DNA of 64,000 nucleotides, from contig JACKAT010000014.1 of assembly GCA_020634935.1 (NCBI GenBank), positions 1 to 64,000 on the forward strand, written 5' to 3'. The stretch is from Anaerolineales bacterium. Lineage in GTDB: Bacteria; Chloroflexota; Anaerolineae; 4572-78; J111. The position numbers were made by a program, and so were the translations under genes. This document shows, in pieces, positions 43,316 to 51,481 of the stretch (the stretch's first letter is position 1; each line of letters starts with the position of its first letter). Under the pieces are notes generated by a model. It saw only the letters and a program-made list of their open reading frames with translations, was not told the DNA's origin and did no database searches.

Positions 43316-44575
43316 TTATACTGTCTCCCCGCTGGCAATATCAGTTCCCGGAAAATCGCTCTCCAGACAGCCTGACTTAATTAGGACATTGCGGCCGATG
43401 GTAATTCCACCCGGAATTTGGGTGTTGGCCCCCACTACGGTAATACCGGTGTTAAGTTTATCGGGCATTTCATGGTTGGCGCCCATATCATCTCCATAGC
43501 CCAGATACGTACCGGCGCCGATGACTACATTTTCATCGACAATCGCCTTATCGACAATGGCGCCGGGTCCAATCCAGGTATCATTGATAATAACGGACTC
43601 TTTAACCACCGCGCCGGGCGAAACATAAACTCCCGGCGACAAAACAGAGCGCTCAACTTGACCCCGGATGACACAACCGTTTGACACCAAACTATCAATG
43701 ATGCGGGCCTGCGGGCCTAATTTTACCGGCGGTCGCTCCTGGCTGCGGGTGTGGATAATCCAGTTGGGATCATGCAAGTTGAGCACTTGCTCCATTTCAA
43801 CGCTAGTCATAGCCAAATTGGTTTCCCAAAAAGAGTGGATCGTCCCCACATCAACCCAGTATCCTTCAAAGGGGTAGGCGTAAACTTTATCCTGGCTGAT
43901 CATATCCGGGATAACATGCTTGCCAAAATCGATGCGCGGCTGTTCGGCAGTTCCTTCTGATAGCCGCTGTACCAGGATATCAGTGCTGAATATATAAATC
44001 CCCATCGAGGCCAGCGTGCCTTTGTCTCGATCTTTGGGTTTTTCATGAAACTCCGTAACGCGCATATTGCGGTTGACGGTCATAATCCCAAAACGGTCGG
44101 TTTCATCCAGCGGAACTTCCATCACCCCCACAGTCAGGTCGGCCCCTTTTTGAATGTGGTATTCGACCATAGGCCGGTAATCCATTTTGTAAATATGATC
44201 ACCGGACAGAATAACTACTAAATCGGGATCTTTTTCCTGAATAAAATCCAGATTACGAAAAACCGCGTCAGCCGTACCGCGATACCAATCCAGATCGGCA
44301 TTATTGCCCTGATAGGGCTGGCGCAGATGGACGCCTCCGCGCTGCCGGTCCAAATCCCACGGTTTGCCGATACCGATGTGGGTGTTAAGAGAGTGAGGCC
44401 GGTACTGGGTTAACACAGCCACATCATAGATCCCAGAATTAACACAATTTGACAGCGTAAAATCGATAATTCGATATTTCCCGGCAAAGGGAACAGCGGG
44501 TTTGGCTCGTTTGTCAGAGAGAACGGTCAGCCGCGTTCCGGCCCCGCCGGCCATTAGAATAGCTAAAACGCGCAT
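43316..44575 (-). CDS. glgC: Glucose-1-phosphate adenylyltransferase (catalytic)
   Basis: Makes ADP-glucose from ATP and glucose 1-phosphate, the first committed step of bacterial glycogen synthesis. 419 residues. Intact active site: MAGGAGTRLTVLSDKRAKPAVPFAGKYRIIDFTLSN, WYRGTADAVFRN, LSGDHIYKMDYRPM (catalytic Asp), EFHEKPKD and the sugar-phosphate region; C-terminal beta-helix with LGPQARIIDSLVSNGCVIRG. It is the first gene of a two-gene operon with the GlgD-like copy. No other glycogen gene is in the window. Confidence 0.95.
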   Translation of the reverse strand: MRVLAILMAGGAGTRLTVLSDKRAKPAVPFAGKYRIIDFTLSNCVNSGIYDVAVLTQYRPHSLNTHIGIGKPWDLDRQRGGVHLRQPYQGNNADLDWYRGTADAVFRNLDFIQEKDPDLVVILSGDHIYKMDYRPMVEYHIQKGADLTVGVMEVPLDETDRFGIMTVNRNMRVTEFHEKPKDRDKGTLASMGIYIFSTDILVQRLSEGTAEQPRIDFGKHVIPDMISQDKVYAYPFEGYWVDVGTIHSFWETNLAMTSVEMEQVLNLHDPNWIIHTRSQERPPVKLGPQARIIDSLVSNGCVIRGQVERSVLSPGVYVSPGAVVKESVIINDTWIGPGAIVDKAIVDENVVIGAGTYLGYGDDMGANHEMPDKLNTGITVVGANTQIPGGITIGRNVLIKSGCLESDFPGTDIASGETV

Positions 44576-44658
44576 GGTTTTTCTTCCTATAAGTGATAGA
44601 ACTGTTTCGTGAAAATCTCTATGTATTAGAAGTTAATTATAAAGGGCTGTAGCTATTC

Positions 44659-44700
44659 AGGTGACTGGCTCTTAATCAACTGAGCAGCCAGTTACCTGAT
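44659..44700. repeat. Dispersed palindrome, AGGTGACTGG family
   Basis: AGGTGACTGGCTC (44659-44671) and GCAGCCAGTTACCTGAT (44684-44700) form imperfect arms in the space between glgC and the HTH regulator. The rest of 44576-44875 holds nothing recognisable. Confidence 0.65.
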
Positions 44701-44875
44701 CTGCTGAACATGTGGTAGGGCTCTATTAAATCCCCAGCAAATTAGCCCCTGTAATTTGCTAATTGGAATAAATTTTTGGCAAGGCGTTTCAGTATAACTT
44801 TAGATAGCTTTACTGTCAAACATGGAGGTAAACGGCTAGCATTACCTGTTTTATGACAACTAATGAGCTATTTCA

Positions 44876-44904
44876 TTGTACAACATATTGTTTTATGTTA
44901 TAAT
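44876..44904 (+). promoter_or_regulatory. Strong putative promoter of the HTH gene
   Basis: TTGTAC (44876-44881), 17-base spacer, TATAAT (44899-44904) with a TG two bases upstream. It is followed by a GGGAGG ribosome site (44920-44925) and ATG 44933. Confidence 0.7.
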
Positions 44905-44932
44905 CGGATAGAATGATTAGGGAGGCAAAAGT

Positions 44933-45622
44933 ATGGCAAGTCCCAAAATTACATCAGAAGCAGCAGCCTTACGTAGAAAAATAATTGGGGTAAAGATTCG
45001 ACATGCCCGGTCTCGGGCCGGCCTCGGTGTTACGGAAGTAGGCGACGCGTTGGGCGTACCCGTTACCGTCATCACTGAAATCGAGCTGGGGCAGCGTCAC
45101 GTTAGCCTCCCTCAATTAGAAGCGTTGTCACTGATCTTTAATGTCCCGGTCAACTACTTTTGGTCTGACAGCGGCATCAAAGAACAAACCGTAGAATTTC
45201 CCGTTCGTGAAGCGATGGCTATTCGCCAGCGTATTATCGGCGTTTTGCTGCGCCAGGCTCGCACCGAGGCGGGTCGCACGGAACATGATCTGGCTAATGC
45301 GCTAGGGGTCTCGGCCAGTAATATCTCCGATTATGAATTTGGCCGGGCGCCTATCCCCTTACAAGAATTAGAAGCTCTAGCCGATTACTTAAACTTGCCT
45401 CTCAGTTACTTTATCGACGAAGGCATTACCCCTCATCTAAATGGCTATCACGAACCCACATTAAATGAAATTGCCGATTTTTCCCAGCTACCCAAGGAAG
45501 TGCGCGAATTTTTATCAAATCCGGCCAATTTACTCTATGTCAACATCGCCATGAAATTGAGTGAACTTTCGGCCGATACCCTACGGGCCCTGGCCGAAGG
45601 ATTATTGGAAGTCACTTATTAA
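44933..45622 (+). CDS. Double XRE-type HTH transcriptional regulator
   Basis: 229 residues with two copies of an XRE/Cro helix-turn-helix plus the same tail. Copy 1 (~15-76): KIRHARSRAGLGVTEVGDALGVPVTVITEIELGQ...VPVNYFW. Copy 2 (~95-155): VLLRQARTEAGRTEHDLANALGVSASNISDYEFGR...LPLSYFID. Residues 170-229 are helical (ADFSQLPKEVREFLSNPANLLYV...LAEGLLEVTY), perhaps for dimerisation. One chain with two DNA-binding heads would bind a doubled or spaced operator. It leads a plus-strand row of TPR, DUF4397 and sortase genes and may control it or itself. Very strong promoter and ribosome site. Confidence 0.9.
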   Translation: MASPKITSEAAALRRKIIGVKIRHARSRAGLGVTEVGDALGVPVTVITEIELGQRHVSLPQLEALSLIFNVPVNYFWSDSGIKEQTVEFPVREAMAIRQRIIGVLLRQARTEAGRTEHDLANALGVSASNISDYEFGRAPIPLQELEALADYLNLPLSYFIDEGITPHLNGYHEPTLNEIADFSQLPKEVREFLSNPANLLYVNIAMKLSELSADTLRALAEGLLEVTY

Positions 45623-45719
45623 CTATTTTTCACCGGCAAGCTGGTAAACCACCCCCCAGTTATGGTATCCTAAATCTATCACTATTAACCGGATGACTTG
45701 TATTAAGGAAAAATAAACA

Positions 45720-46283
45720 ATGACAAACCAAACTGCCAAGAAACTTCATGAAGACGGCGTAAAACTTTTTCGGCGAGGCCAGCTTGAGGAAGCGTTGCAA
45801 AAGTTTCAAGAAGCGCTGATAAATATCGATGAGACCTCGCGCCAGATGGCCGAAATCTACAATGATGTGGGGGTAGTGCATACTCAATTGGAAGATTACG
45901 AAGCCGCTTACGAAGCGCTGGATGAAGCGCTGGATCGCTTCACCGCTTTACAGGATAAAAAAGGTCAAGGCCAAACCCTGGGCAATCTGGCCGCCACCCT
46001 GCAAGCTGAAGGTGATCTAGAAGAGGCGGTCAAAACCTACAAAATGGCGGCAACCCTGTTGGAAGAAGTGGGTGAAAATGATATGGCCATGTATTCCTGG
46101 CAGGCCGTGAGTAAAATTCGGATGAAACAGGGTCAATATATTGCGGCTATCGGGGCTTACGAGGAAGGCATCGAAAATATGCCCAAGAATTCGTTTAAGC
46201 GAAAAATTATGCGCCAAATTCTCAAGGCCCCCAATACCTTCCTGGGCGGCGGAGGCCCAGACCAGGCCAGCGACAACAGCTAA
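45720..46283 (+). CDS. TPR-repeat protein
   Basis: 187 residues with about four tetratricopeptide repeats from residue 3 to 155 (AKKLHEDGVKLFRRGQLEEALQKFQEALI; AEIYNDVGVVHTQLEDYEAAYEALDEALDRF; GQTLGNLAATLQAEGDLEEAVKTYKMAATLL; AMYSWQAVSKIRMKQGQYIAAIGAYEEGI), then a short basic tail. No signal peptide, so a cytoplasmic protein-protein scaffold. 97 bases after the HTH gene and 46 before the DUF4397 gene. Its exact partner is unknown. Confidence 0.88.
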   Translation: MTNQTAKKLHEDGVKLFRRGQLEEALQKFQEALINIDETSRQMAEIYNDVGVVHTQLEDYEAAYEALDEALDRFTALQDKKGQGQTLGNLAATLQAEGDLEEAVKTYKMAATLLEEVGENDMAMYSWQAVSKIRMKQGQYIAAIGAYEEGIENMPKNSFKRKIMRQILKAPNTFLGGGGPDQASDNS

Positions 46284-46329
46284 AAGGCAGCTACAATCAG
46301 TTAGGCATCAAGAGGCGAGGCAGGCGACA

Positions 46330-47199
46330 ATGAACGCATATCGGCGATCAATTATCCGAATTTTGGTGGTACTGCTGCTGTTGACAGCGGTCGGTAGCCG
46401 CCTCAGCCTTGCCGACCAACGCCCTCGCCTGCGGGTAGTCCACGCGGCTACCGGCCTGCAAAATATCGACATTTACGTTAACGATCTTCTCTTTTTCGAT
46501 AATATCCTCTTTCAATATATCTCTGACTACACCCCGGTTGACGCCGGCGAACGGACGATTAAAGTGCGGCCGGCCGGCGTCAGCCCCGAAGATCCCACCA
46601 TGAGAGAAGTGACCGAATCCTATAACACCGACCAAGAATATACTATCATTGTGGCCGGCCGGGTTAGAGGCATCGAATATTGGCGGCTGACCGATGACAA
46701 CAGCTTACCCGGCGACGGCACCAGCAAAGTGCGAATTGTCCACGCCTCGATTAGTACTCCTACAGCGGAGTTTTGCTTGGGCGATGTCTGCCGGACGCTA
46801 GCCTTTAAAGAAGCCAGCGACTATTTTCTGCTTGACCCCGGCCTATACCAGCCGCATATCCGTTTGAACGGTGTTGAAATGACCACGCTCGATGTTCCCC
46901 CCCTGGAATTGAAAAACAATAGTGTTCATACCGTTTTTATGATCGGCCAATTGCAAGATCAACCCACTGCCCTCCGGTTGCTGTACACCCTCGATGCCGG
47001 CGAATACCAAATCCCTTCGTATCCGCAGCCCTTCCCCCCGGGAGCCAGCCAACCGCCAGGCGTCGTGCAGCCTGCTGTGCCGCCGCCAGCCTATCCCCCG
47101 GTAACCGGAGCCTTTTTATCGACCAAAGCCATCGGCATACTGGTTGGGGGAACATTAATTCTGCTGGGCTGTTTGGGTTTGTGGCTGGCCCGGCGCTAA
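46330..47199 (+). CDS. DUF4397 surface protein with PPVTG sorting signal
   Basis: 289 residues from ATG 46330; a longer frame running into the TPR gene is unlikely. Signal peptide (IIRILVVLLLLTAVGSRLSLA), then two DUF4397-type beta repeats (~30-125: LRVVHAATGLQNIDIYVNDLLFFDNI...; ~130-220: VRIVHASISTPTAEFCLGDVC...), a family of extracellular Ig-like domains. A Pro-rich stretch ends in PPVTG (256-260), then a hydrophobic helix and the tail LARR: the three-part form of an LPxTG sorting signal with P in the first place. The sortase gene starts 22 bases downstream, so it is most likely the substrate of that sortase. Confidence 0.87.
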   Translation: MNAYRRSIIRILVVLLLLTAVGSRLSLADQRPRLRVVHAATGLQNIDIYVNDLLFFDNILFQYISDYTPVDAGERTIKVRPAGVSPEDPTMREVTESYNTDQEYTIIVAGRVRGIEYWRLTDDNSLPGDGTSKVRIVHASISTPTAEFCLGDVCRTLAFKEASDYFLLDPGLYQPHIRLNGVEMTTLDVPPLELKNNSVHTVFMIGQLQDQPTALRLLYTLDAGEYQIPSYPQPFPPGASQPPGVVQPAVPPPAYPPVTGAFLSTKAIGILVGGTLILLGCLGLWLARR

Positions 47200-47221
47200 T
47201 CACACTATCAACCGACCGCTC

Positions 47222-47881
47222 GTGTTAAAAACCGCCTCGGTGCCCCAAATAAAGTTCTCGTTGGTTCTGATGCTCGCCCCATTGGCCGGGCTGCTGGTGA
47301 TGCTATCCGCCTGTGGGGACATTATTAGAGTTGTCCCCGCCGATACACCGACCTCGCAGATTACGGCCACCCCCCAGATTTCAGAAACCCCAACCGGCGA
47401 GGCGCTTCATCACCCTCGCCGAATTGTGGCTGAGGCTATTAACTTGGATGCCCCGGTGGTGGATATGGGCTGGCAAGTGAGCCAACAAGGTGATCAGTTC
47501 ATCAGTGAGTGGGCTATGCCTGAAAATGAGGCCGGCTGGCATCGCAATTCGGCTGTACCAGGCCAGGGCAGCAACGTTGTCATTTCCGGCCACAACGCTA
47601 GCACCGGCGGTCAGGTATTTGCGGCGTTGGATGACTTACAACTGGGCGATGAGATCATCCTTGAGACGGATCAAGCCGAATTAATTACCTATCGGGTAGT
47701 AGAGAAAAATATTATCCGTACTTTTGCCGCTTCAGCCGAAGCCCAGCAATATTTACTCGATGTTACCCAACCAACCCCACGAGAACAACTCACCCTAATC
47801 ACCTGCTGGCCCAGTTGGACTAATACTCATCGCTTGATTGTCATTGCGCTGCCGGCTCCGGTTTTACCACCCGTACCGTAA
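47222..47881 (+). CDS. Sortase with lipoprotein-type N-terminus
   Basis: 219 residues from GTG 47222. The catalytic domain shows His124 in VISGHNAS, Cys195 in TLITCWP and Arg204 in NTHRLIV, the sortase triad, with a TLxTC motif. The N-terminus is not the usual signal anchor only: LVMLSAC (C31) is a good lipobox, followed by GDIIRVVP. The enzyme may thus be tied to the membrane by lipid. Reaction: cuts LPxTG-like signals between T and G and links the protein to an amine, probably of the wall or of another protein. Directly follows its likely substrate gene. Subclass cannot be fixed by eye (class D/E-like). Confidence 0.9.
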   Translation: MLKTASVPQIKFSLVLMLAPLAGLLVMLSACGDIIRVVPADTPTSQITATPQISETPTGEALHHPRRIVAEAINLDAPVVDMGWQVSQQGDQFISEWAMPENEAGWHRNSAVPGQGSNVVISGHNASTGGQVFAALDDLQLGDEIILETDQAELITYRVVEKNIIRTFAASAEAQQYLLDVTQPTPREQLTLITCWPSWTNTHRLIVIALPAPVLPPVP

Positions 47882-47964
47882 ACTCCTTTTTGCTATATTT
47901 TGTCTTTTTAGCAAAGGTGTTATAATTTTATGTTAGGTTACGCTTTCCTCACAAAGACAAAAAC

Positions 47965-48001
47965 TTGACATAAAAAGTCTTTTATGTCAAAGTATTATAA
48001 T
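47965..48001 (+). promoter_or_regulatory. 26-bp palindrome ahead of a consensus -10 box
   Basis: TTGACATAAAA (47965-47975) and TTTTATGTCAA (47980-47990) are exact inverted arms around AGTC; TATAAT follows at 47996-48001. The palindrome covers the place of the -35 box, as an operator would. An additional TATAAT lies at 47920-47925. The next gene starts at 48179; a 70-residue frame at 48061 is not supported. Confidence 0.5.
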
Positions 48002-48178
48002 GAAGCATCCCGTCTCCACTTGGTTACTTTAACCACCTTTAATGTCTTTATGTTACACTAATGCTCATTACTGAGCCCTTAGACTCTATCCATTACGATA
48101 GATCTTGGAACATCAATTCGGGTTATTGCATGATCAAAACCACAACAGTCTGGCAAGTTCTTGCAACACCGGTGTGTT

Positions 48179-48679
48179 ATGGGAAAAATTTTGGTACTGT
48201 TACTCATAATATTCTTAATAGCTTTCTTTGGTTTGGATCTGATGCCCCAAATATTGGGGGGTACCGAAATTGAAGTTATGGGCGTGCGAGTCGCCTCGTT
48301 GAGTAATCCAAATCTGAAATTGGTCTTGGGTGGAGCGGTTGTTTTTCTTCAGTTCGCGATTATTTTGTTTTCCATGCTGGGTCATATCGGCGATACCATT
48401 CGTGAAACCCTTAAACCGATGGCCCGTTTATTTTTACTAGGAGCTTTTTTGGCGTCGGCTTACTATATGTTTCAACCCATCATCGGCCCAGTGGTATTTG
48501 AAGGTCAAGCCCCCAATGTAGCAGCCGTAATCAATAATGACACTCTCAAAATTGGTATTATGCTAACCCTGGGCACCATGATCTTGTTTCTAATGGCTAA
48601 CCGAACCTTACGCACCGAGTCTGAAGAGGTTAAAGCGCTCAAAAGAGAACTAGATAGATACCGGCGAGTACTAAAGTAG
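48179..48679 (+). CDS. Integral membrane protein, 166 aa
   Basis: From ATG 48179 (MGKILVLLLIIFLIAFFGLDL), four hydrophobic segments: residues ~3-22, ~45-65, ~80-97 and ~123-140, then a charged, helical C-terminus (TLRTESEEVKALKRELDRYRRVLK) that can form a coiled-coil in the cytoplasm. No family recognised. Upstream in-frame TTG (48161) is a weaker start. The gene is followed after 10 bases by a lipoprotein gene and then another membrane protein, which suggests a three-gene unit of the cell envelope. Confidence 0.72.
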   Translation: MGKILVLLLIIFLIAFFGLDLMPQILGGTEIEVMGVRVASLSNPNLKLVLGGAVVFLQFAIILFSMLGHIGDTIRETLKPMARLFLLGAFLASAYYMFQPIIGPVVFEGQAPNVAAVINNDTLKIGIMLTLGTMILFLMANRTLRTESEEVKALKRELDRYRRVLK

Positions 48680-48689
48680 GAACACATGT

Positions 48690-49658
48690 GTGAGCAACAA
48701 ACTTGTGATAGGGATTTTTCTATTATTATTAACCCTGGCCTGCGATGTAGTTAGGATTGTACCAGGCGAACCTACGCTGCCAACCGAAATTGTAGAAGAG
48801 TCCAACAATGCGACCTCAACAGCTAGCGTGGTGGCAACAGAAGTGCCTCAAGCCACGGCTACGCCCACCATTGTCCCCACGCTGACGTTGACGCCCACCG
48901 CCACTATTACGCCTTTTCCTCTACAAGCCTTAAGCTTGGCTCCTCCCGGCGCAGAAAATTGCAATAACGATGAGACCTGCCGGCGCGAACCCCCGCGTCA
49001 TGGGTTGATCATCGCTTTTATACTGCCTATACTGGTTTTGGGCATCCCCTGGCTGATTGCCGAATTTTTTGTGGTCAAATATGTCCAGCCGAAAAGTATC
49101 GATCTGTCTGAGGTTTTGATTAAGGCGGGTGATGGCCTCTTCGTAGGAGCCGTTATCTCGTTAACCGCCCGGCGGATGCTGCGCCTGGCCTCAACCCGCA
49201 TGACGTGGAGTCGGGTAGCCGAGTTTGTCGAAAAATCTTTAGAACAAGAGTTACTGCACCAAGCTCTAAGTTACCCCACTCTTGAAGACCTGGAAAAAAA
49301 TCTAAAAAACATCGCCGAAAATTTTATTAATTTACCGGTGGTTACGGAATTAGCAGAGGATTTTGGTGTTCAGGTTATGCGCTTCAACATCGAAACGCAG
49401 TACCCGCAAGAAACAATGGATGCGCTCAATCGGAAAGCTGAAGCTGCTGCCGGCGGCACCGCTTATTTGGCCTATGCGGCTGCCGCTCAATTAAATCCAA
49501 ACAGCCGCGAATCCCGCGAGCTCTACCGCGTTTATCAGGAAACCAGAGGCCAAGTTGATGCTGCCCGTAATTTGGGAGGTGGGTTGACCCATCTGGCCGG
49601 TCTGGTGGGCGGCTCAAAACGCTCTCGCGAGGAAACTGATGACGACACCGACGTCTAA
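48690..49658 (+). CDS. Lipoprotein/membrane protein, 322 aa
   Basis: GTG start. Lipoprotein signal MSNKLVIGIFLLLLTLAC (lipobox LTLAC) followed by DVVRIVPGEPT, very like the CGDIIRVVPADTPT of the sortase lipoprotein. A Thr/Pro/Ala-rich linker (~30-75) is followed by a hydrophobic segment (~107-130, LIIAFILPILVLGIPWLIAEFF) and a helical C-terminal half (EFVEKSLEQELLHQALSYPTLEDLEKNL...EAAAGGTAYLAYAAAAQLNP...) with no known fold. Function unknown. It overlaps the next gene by 20 bases. Confidence 0.72.
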   Translation: MSNKLVIGIFLLLLTLACDVVRIVPGEPTLPTEIVEESNNATSTASVVATEVPQATATPTIVPTLTLTPTATITPFPLQALSLAPPGAENCNNDETCRREPPRHGLIIAFILPILVLGIPWLIAEFFVVKYVQPKSIDLSEVLIKAGDGLFVGAVISLTARRMLRLASTRMTWSRVAEFVEKSLEQELLHQALSYPTLEDLEKNLKNIAENFINLPVVTELAEDFGVQVMRFNIETQYPQETMDALNRKAEAAAGGTAYLAYAAAAQLNPNSRESRELYRVYQETRGQVDAARNLGGGLTHLAGLVGGSKRSREETDDDTDV

Positions 49659-49989
49659 CGATGACCTAAAATTTATAGTGGGGATGTTGATCAAACAGTT
49701 TTTGATCTGGATTCCGGTTATTATTGGCATCGTCCACCAATTGCTTATGGCTCTTTTTGAGATCCAGGGCATCAATGTCATTCTTGATCCGCCCGGTACC
49801 ATTTATCCCTTTGTCACTTTAGAACTGGGCTGGTGGCTGCTGCTAACCCTAATAACTTCATCGATTTGCTTTTTGGCTTACTTTGATCGGATTCGCCCTC
49901 GGCGGATCATCTACCCAACTTACATCTACCTTATTTTCTTATTAGTCTACGTCAAACCCATCCTCTATGTCTACAAACCGCTGTCTTGA
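49639..49989 (+). CDS. Small integral membrane protein, 116 aa
   Basis: Starts inside the end of the lipoprotein gene (20-base overlap), so it is probably translated by coupling. Three hydrophobic segments: IVGMLIKQFLIWIPVIIGIVHQLLMALF, LELGWWLLLTLITSSICFLAYF and IYPTYIYLIFLLVYVKPILYVY. No known family. Its stop is one base from the converging holA stop. Alternative start codons are few, so the coordinate is reasonably safe. Confidence 0.62.
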   Translation: MTTPTSNDDLKFIVGMLIKQFLIWIPVIIGIVHQLLMALFEIQGINVILDPPGTIYPFVTLELGWWLLLTLITSSICFLAYFDRIRPRRIIYPTYIYLIFLLVYVKPILYVYKPLS

Positions 49990-49990
49990 T

Positions 49991-50962
49991 TTAGCCTTGG
50001 CCCGGCTTACACAACCGAGCCACCAGCATATCGAGCGCCAGCATACTGTCGATCCGGCCTGTTTTAATGGCCAGGTCCATTTCCAGCAGCATTTCCAAAA
50101 TTTCCTCCAGCCGAGCCATCGAAAAATTAGCGGCTTCCTTCAGCCGCATTTTGGCCGCATAATCGCTGCGCCAACCTTTAGCTTTAGCAATTTCCTGCGG
50201 CGATAAGCGCCGTTCGGCCATATCCTTCACCTCCAGCAACCCCCGCACCTGAGCAGCGATACTGGCCAGCAAGCTCATGGGATGTTTGCCCTCGTCAAGC
50301 TGTTTGCGCAGTTGATCATAGGCCCGGCGAGCATTACGCTGTCCGATAGCGTTGGTCAGGCCGAAATTTTCCGCTTCCTCCGTGTAAGGCACCAGCAGTT
50401 CAACATCTTCTAATCGAATGGGCCGTTCGCCGCCGACATACAAGGTTAGCTTTTCAATTTCACTAATGAGGGTTCGCGGCTCAGAGCCGACCAGCCGCGC
50501 CAGCAGTTCGACCGCATCCGGCTCGATAGCCGCATTGAGGGCTTTGACGCGCTGCGTAATCCAAGGTCGCAAACTATCCCGGTCAATCGCGCCATAGTTG
50601 ATGATGGTGGCTTCCAAATCGCTCGCGGCTTTAAGCACCGGATGGTTTTTAGGCAGCGTTTCCGTTTCCACCAAAACCAAATCGGTACTGGCCGGTAGAT
50701 GCTTGAGGTAATCGATCACCTGCTTCAATTCATCCGTATCACTCTTCAACGGGCTAAGATAGCCTTGCACAATGACCACCCGTTTATCGGCCATAAAGGG
50801 CATAGCATCGGCATAATTGCGAATGCCGCCCAATTTAAGGTCCCGGCCATCGAGGCTGGTGATATTGAGATCGGCCACCATCGGATCGCCCAAAGCGGCT
50901 CGAATTTCGGCAATTTTTTCATGACGAGCAAAATCATTGGGGCCGTGCAGCAGATAGAGCAT
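49991..50962 (-). CDS. holA: DNA polymerase III subunit delta
   Basis: Clamp-loader subunit that opens the beta clamp. 323 residues of the HolA type: MLYLLHGPNDFARHEKIAEIRAAL, KLGGIRNYADAMPFMADKRVVIVQGYL (beta-interacting region), LVLVETETLPKNHPVLKAA, VELLARLVGSEPRTLISEIEKLTLYVG, and the C-terminal collar with QLDEGKHPMSLLASIAAQVRGLLEVKD and LLEMDLAIKTGRIDSMLALDMLVARLC. Nine bases after the DUF6391 gene on the same strand. Confidence 0.94.
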   Translation of the reverse strand: MLYLLHGPNDFARHEKIAEIRAALGDPMVADLNITSLDGRDLKLGGIRNYADAMPFMADKRVVIVQGYLSPLKSDTDELKQVIDYLKHLPASTDLVLVETETLPKNHPVLKAASDLEATIINYGAIDRDSLRPWITQRVKALNAAIEPDAVELLARLVGSEPRTLISEIEKLTLYVGGERPIRLEDVELLVPYTEEAENFGLTNAIGQRNARRAYDQLRKQLDEGKHPMSLLASIAAQVRGLLEVKDMAERRLSPQEIAKAKGWRSDYAAKMRLKEAANFSMARLEEILEMLLEMDLAIKTGRIDSMLALDMLVARLCKPGQG

Positions 50963-50971
50963 AGTGAACGG

Positions 50972-51481
50972 TTATTGGATGGTATCAACGCGGTGAATCA
51001 TCACCCGGCCGTTGGGGTTGGCGGTAATGCGCTGAATTTCCAGATTGCCGGGCTGGCCGCTGGTGGTGTATCGCTCTTGGATTAGCAGCCCGAGCGGCTG
51101 GGCAAAGATGGCGGCTCCGGTAGCGGCTAAAATGGCCGCCGGCATACTGCTCCAGCGAAAACGGCTGCGGGAGCCGCTATCTAAACCGATGGCTGCAAAT
51201 GTAGCCAGAGCTGTCAGCAAGCCGGTCGTGGCCAGCACGGTTCCGCAACGTGGGTGAACTGCCAACTCGGCCTCGCCTTCACGCAAGCGCCGCAGCGCTT
51301 CTGTGGCCGCATATTTCACCTCATCGGTGTCAACCGTACCGTAAAGGGTAAAGCCATTCCAATCGCTGCGCCCGACCATCGACAGGTTTTCGTGACGTTT
51401 GCTCAAAATATGAATTGTGGCGTGCTCAAAACCATGATTCCGTCGAATGCGAGTAATAAGGGGAGAGTCAAAAAAGCTCAT
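50972..51481 (-). CDS. DUF6391 membrane protein
   Basis: 169 residues from ATG 51481 (MSFFDSPLITRIRRNHGFEHATIH); the longer frame adds an unlikely leader. Features typical of this uncharacterised family of Chloroflexota and Cyanobacteria: the early HGFEHATIHILSKR, GRSDWNGFTLYGTVDTDEVKYAATEALRRLREGE, AVHPRCGT, then two hydrophobic segments (VLATTGLLTALATFAAIGL and MPAAILAATGAAIFAQPLGLLIQ) and a beta C-terminus. AGGAG lies upstream. Function unknown; cotranscribed with holA (9-base gap). Confidence 0.85.
   Translation of the reverse strand: MSFFDSPLITRIRRNHGFEHATIHILSKRHENLSMVGRSDWNGFTLYGTVDTDEVKYAATEALRRLREGEAELAVHPRCGTVLATTGLLTALATFAAIGLDSGSRSRFRWSSMPAAILAATGAAIFAQPLGLLIQERYTTSGQPGNLEIQRITANPNGRVMIHRVDTIQ

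Noticed and set aside
48061..48273. 70-residue frame before the 48179 membrane protein
   Set aside because: Overlaps the better gene in another frame, has no family features and a mixed composition.
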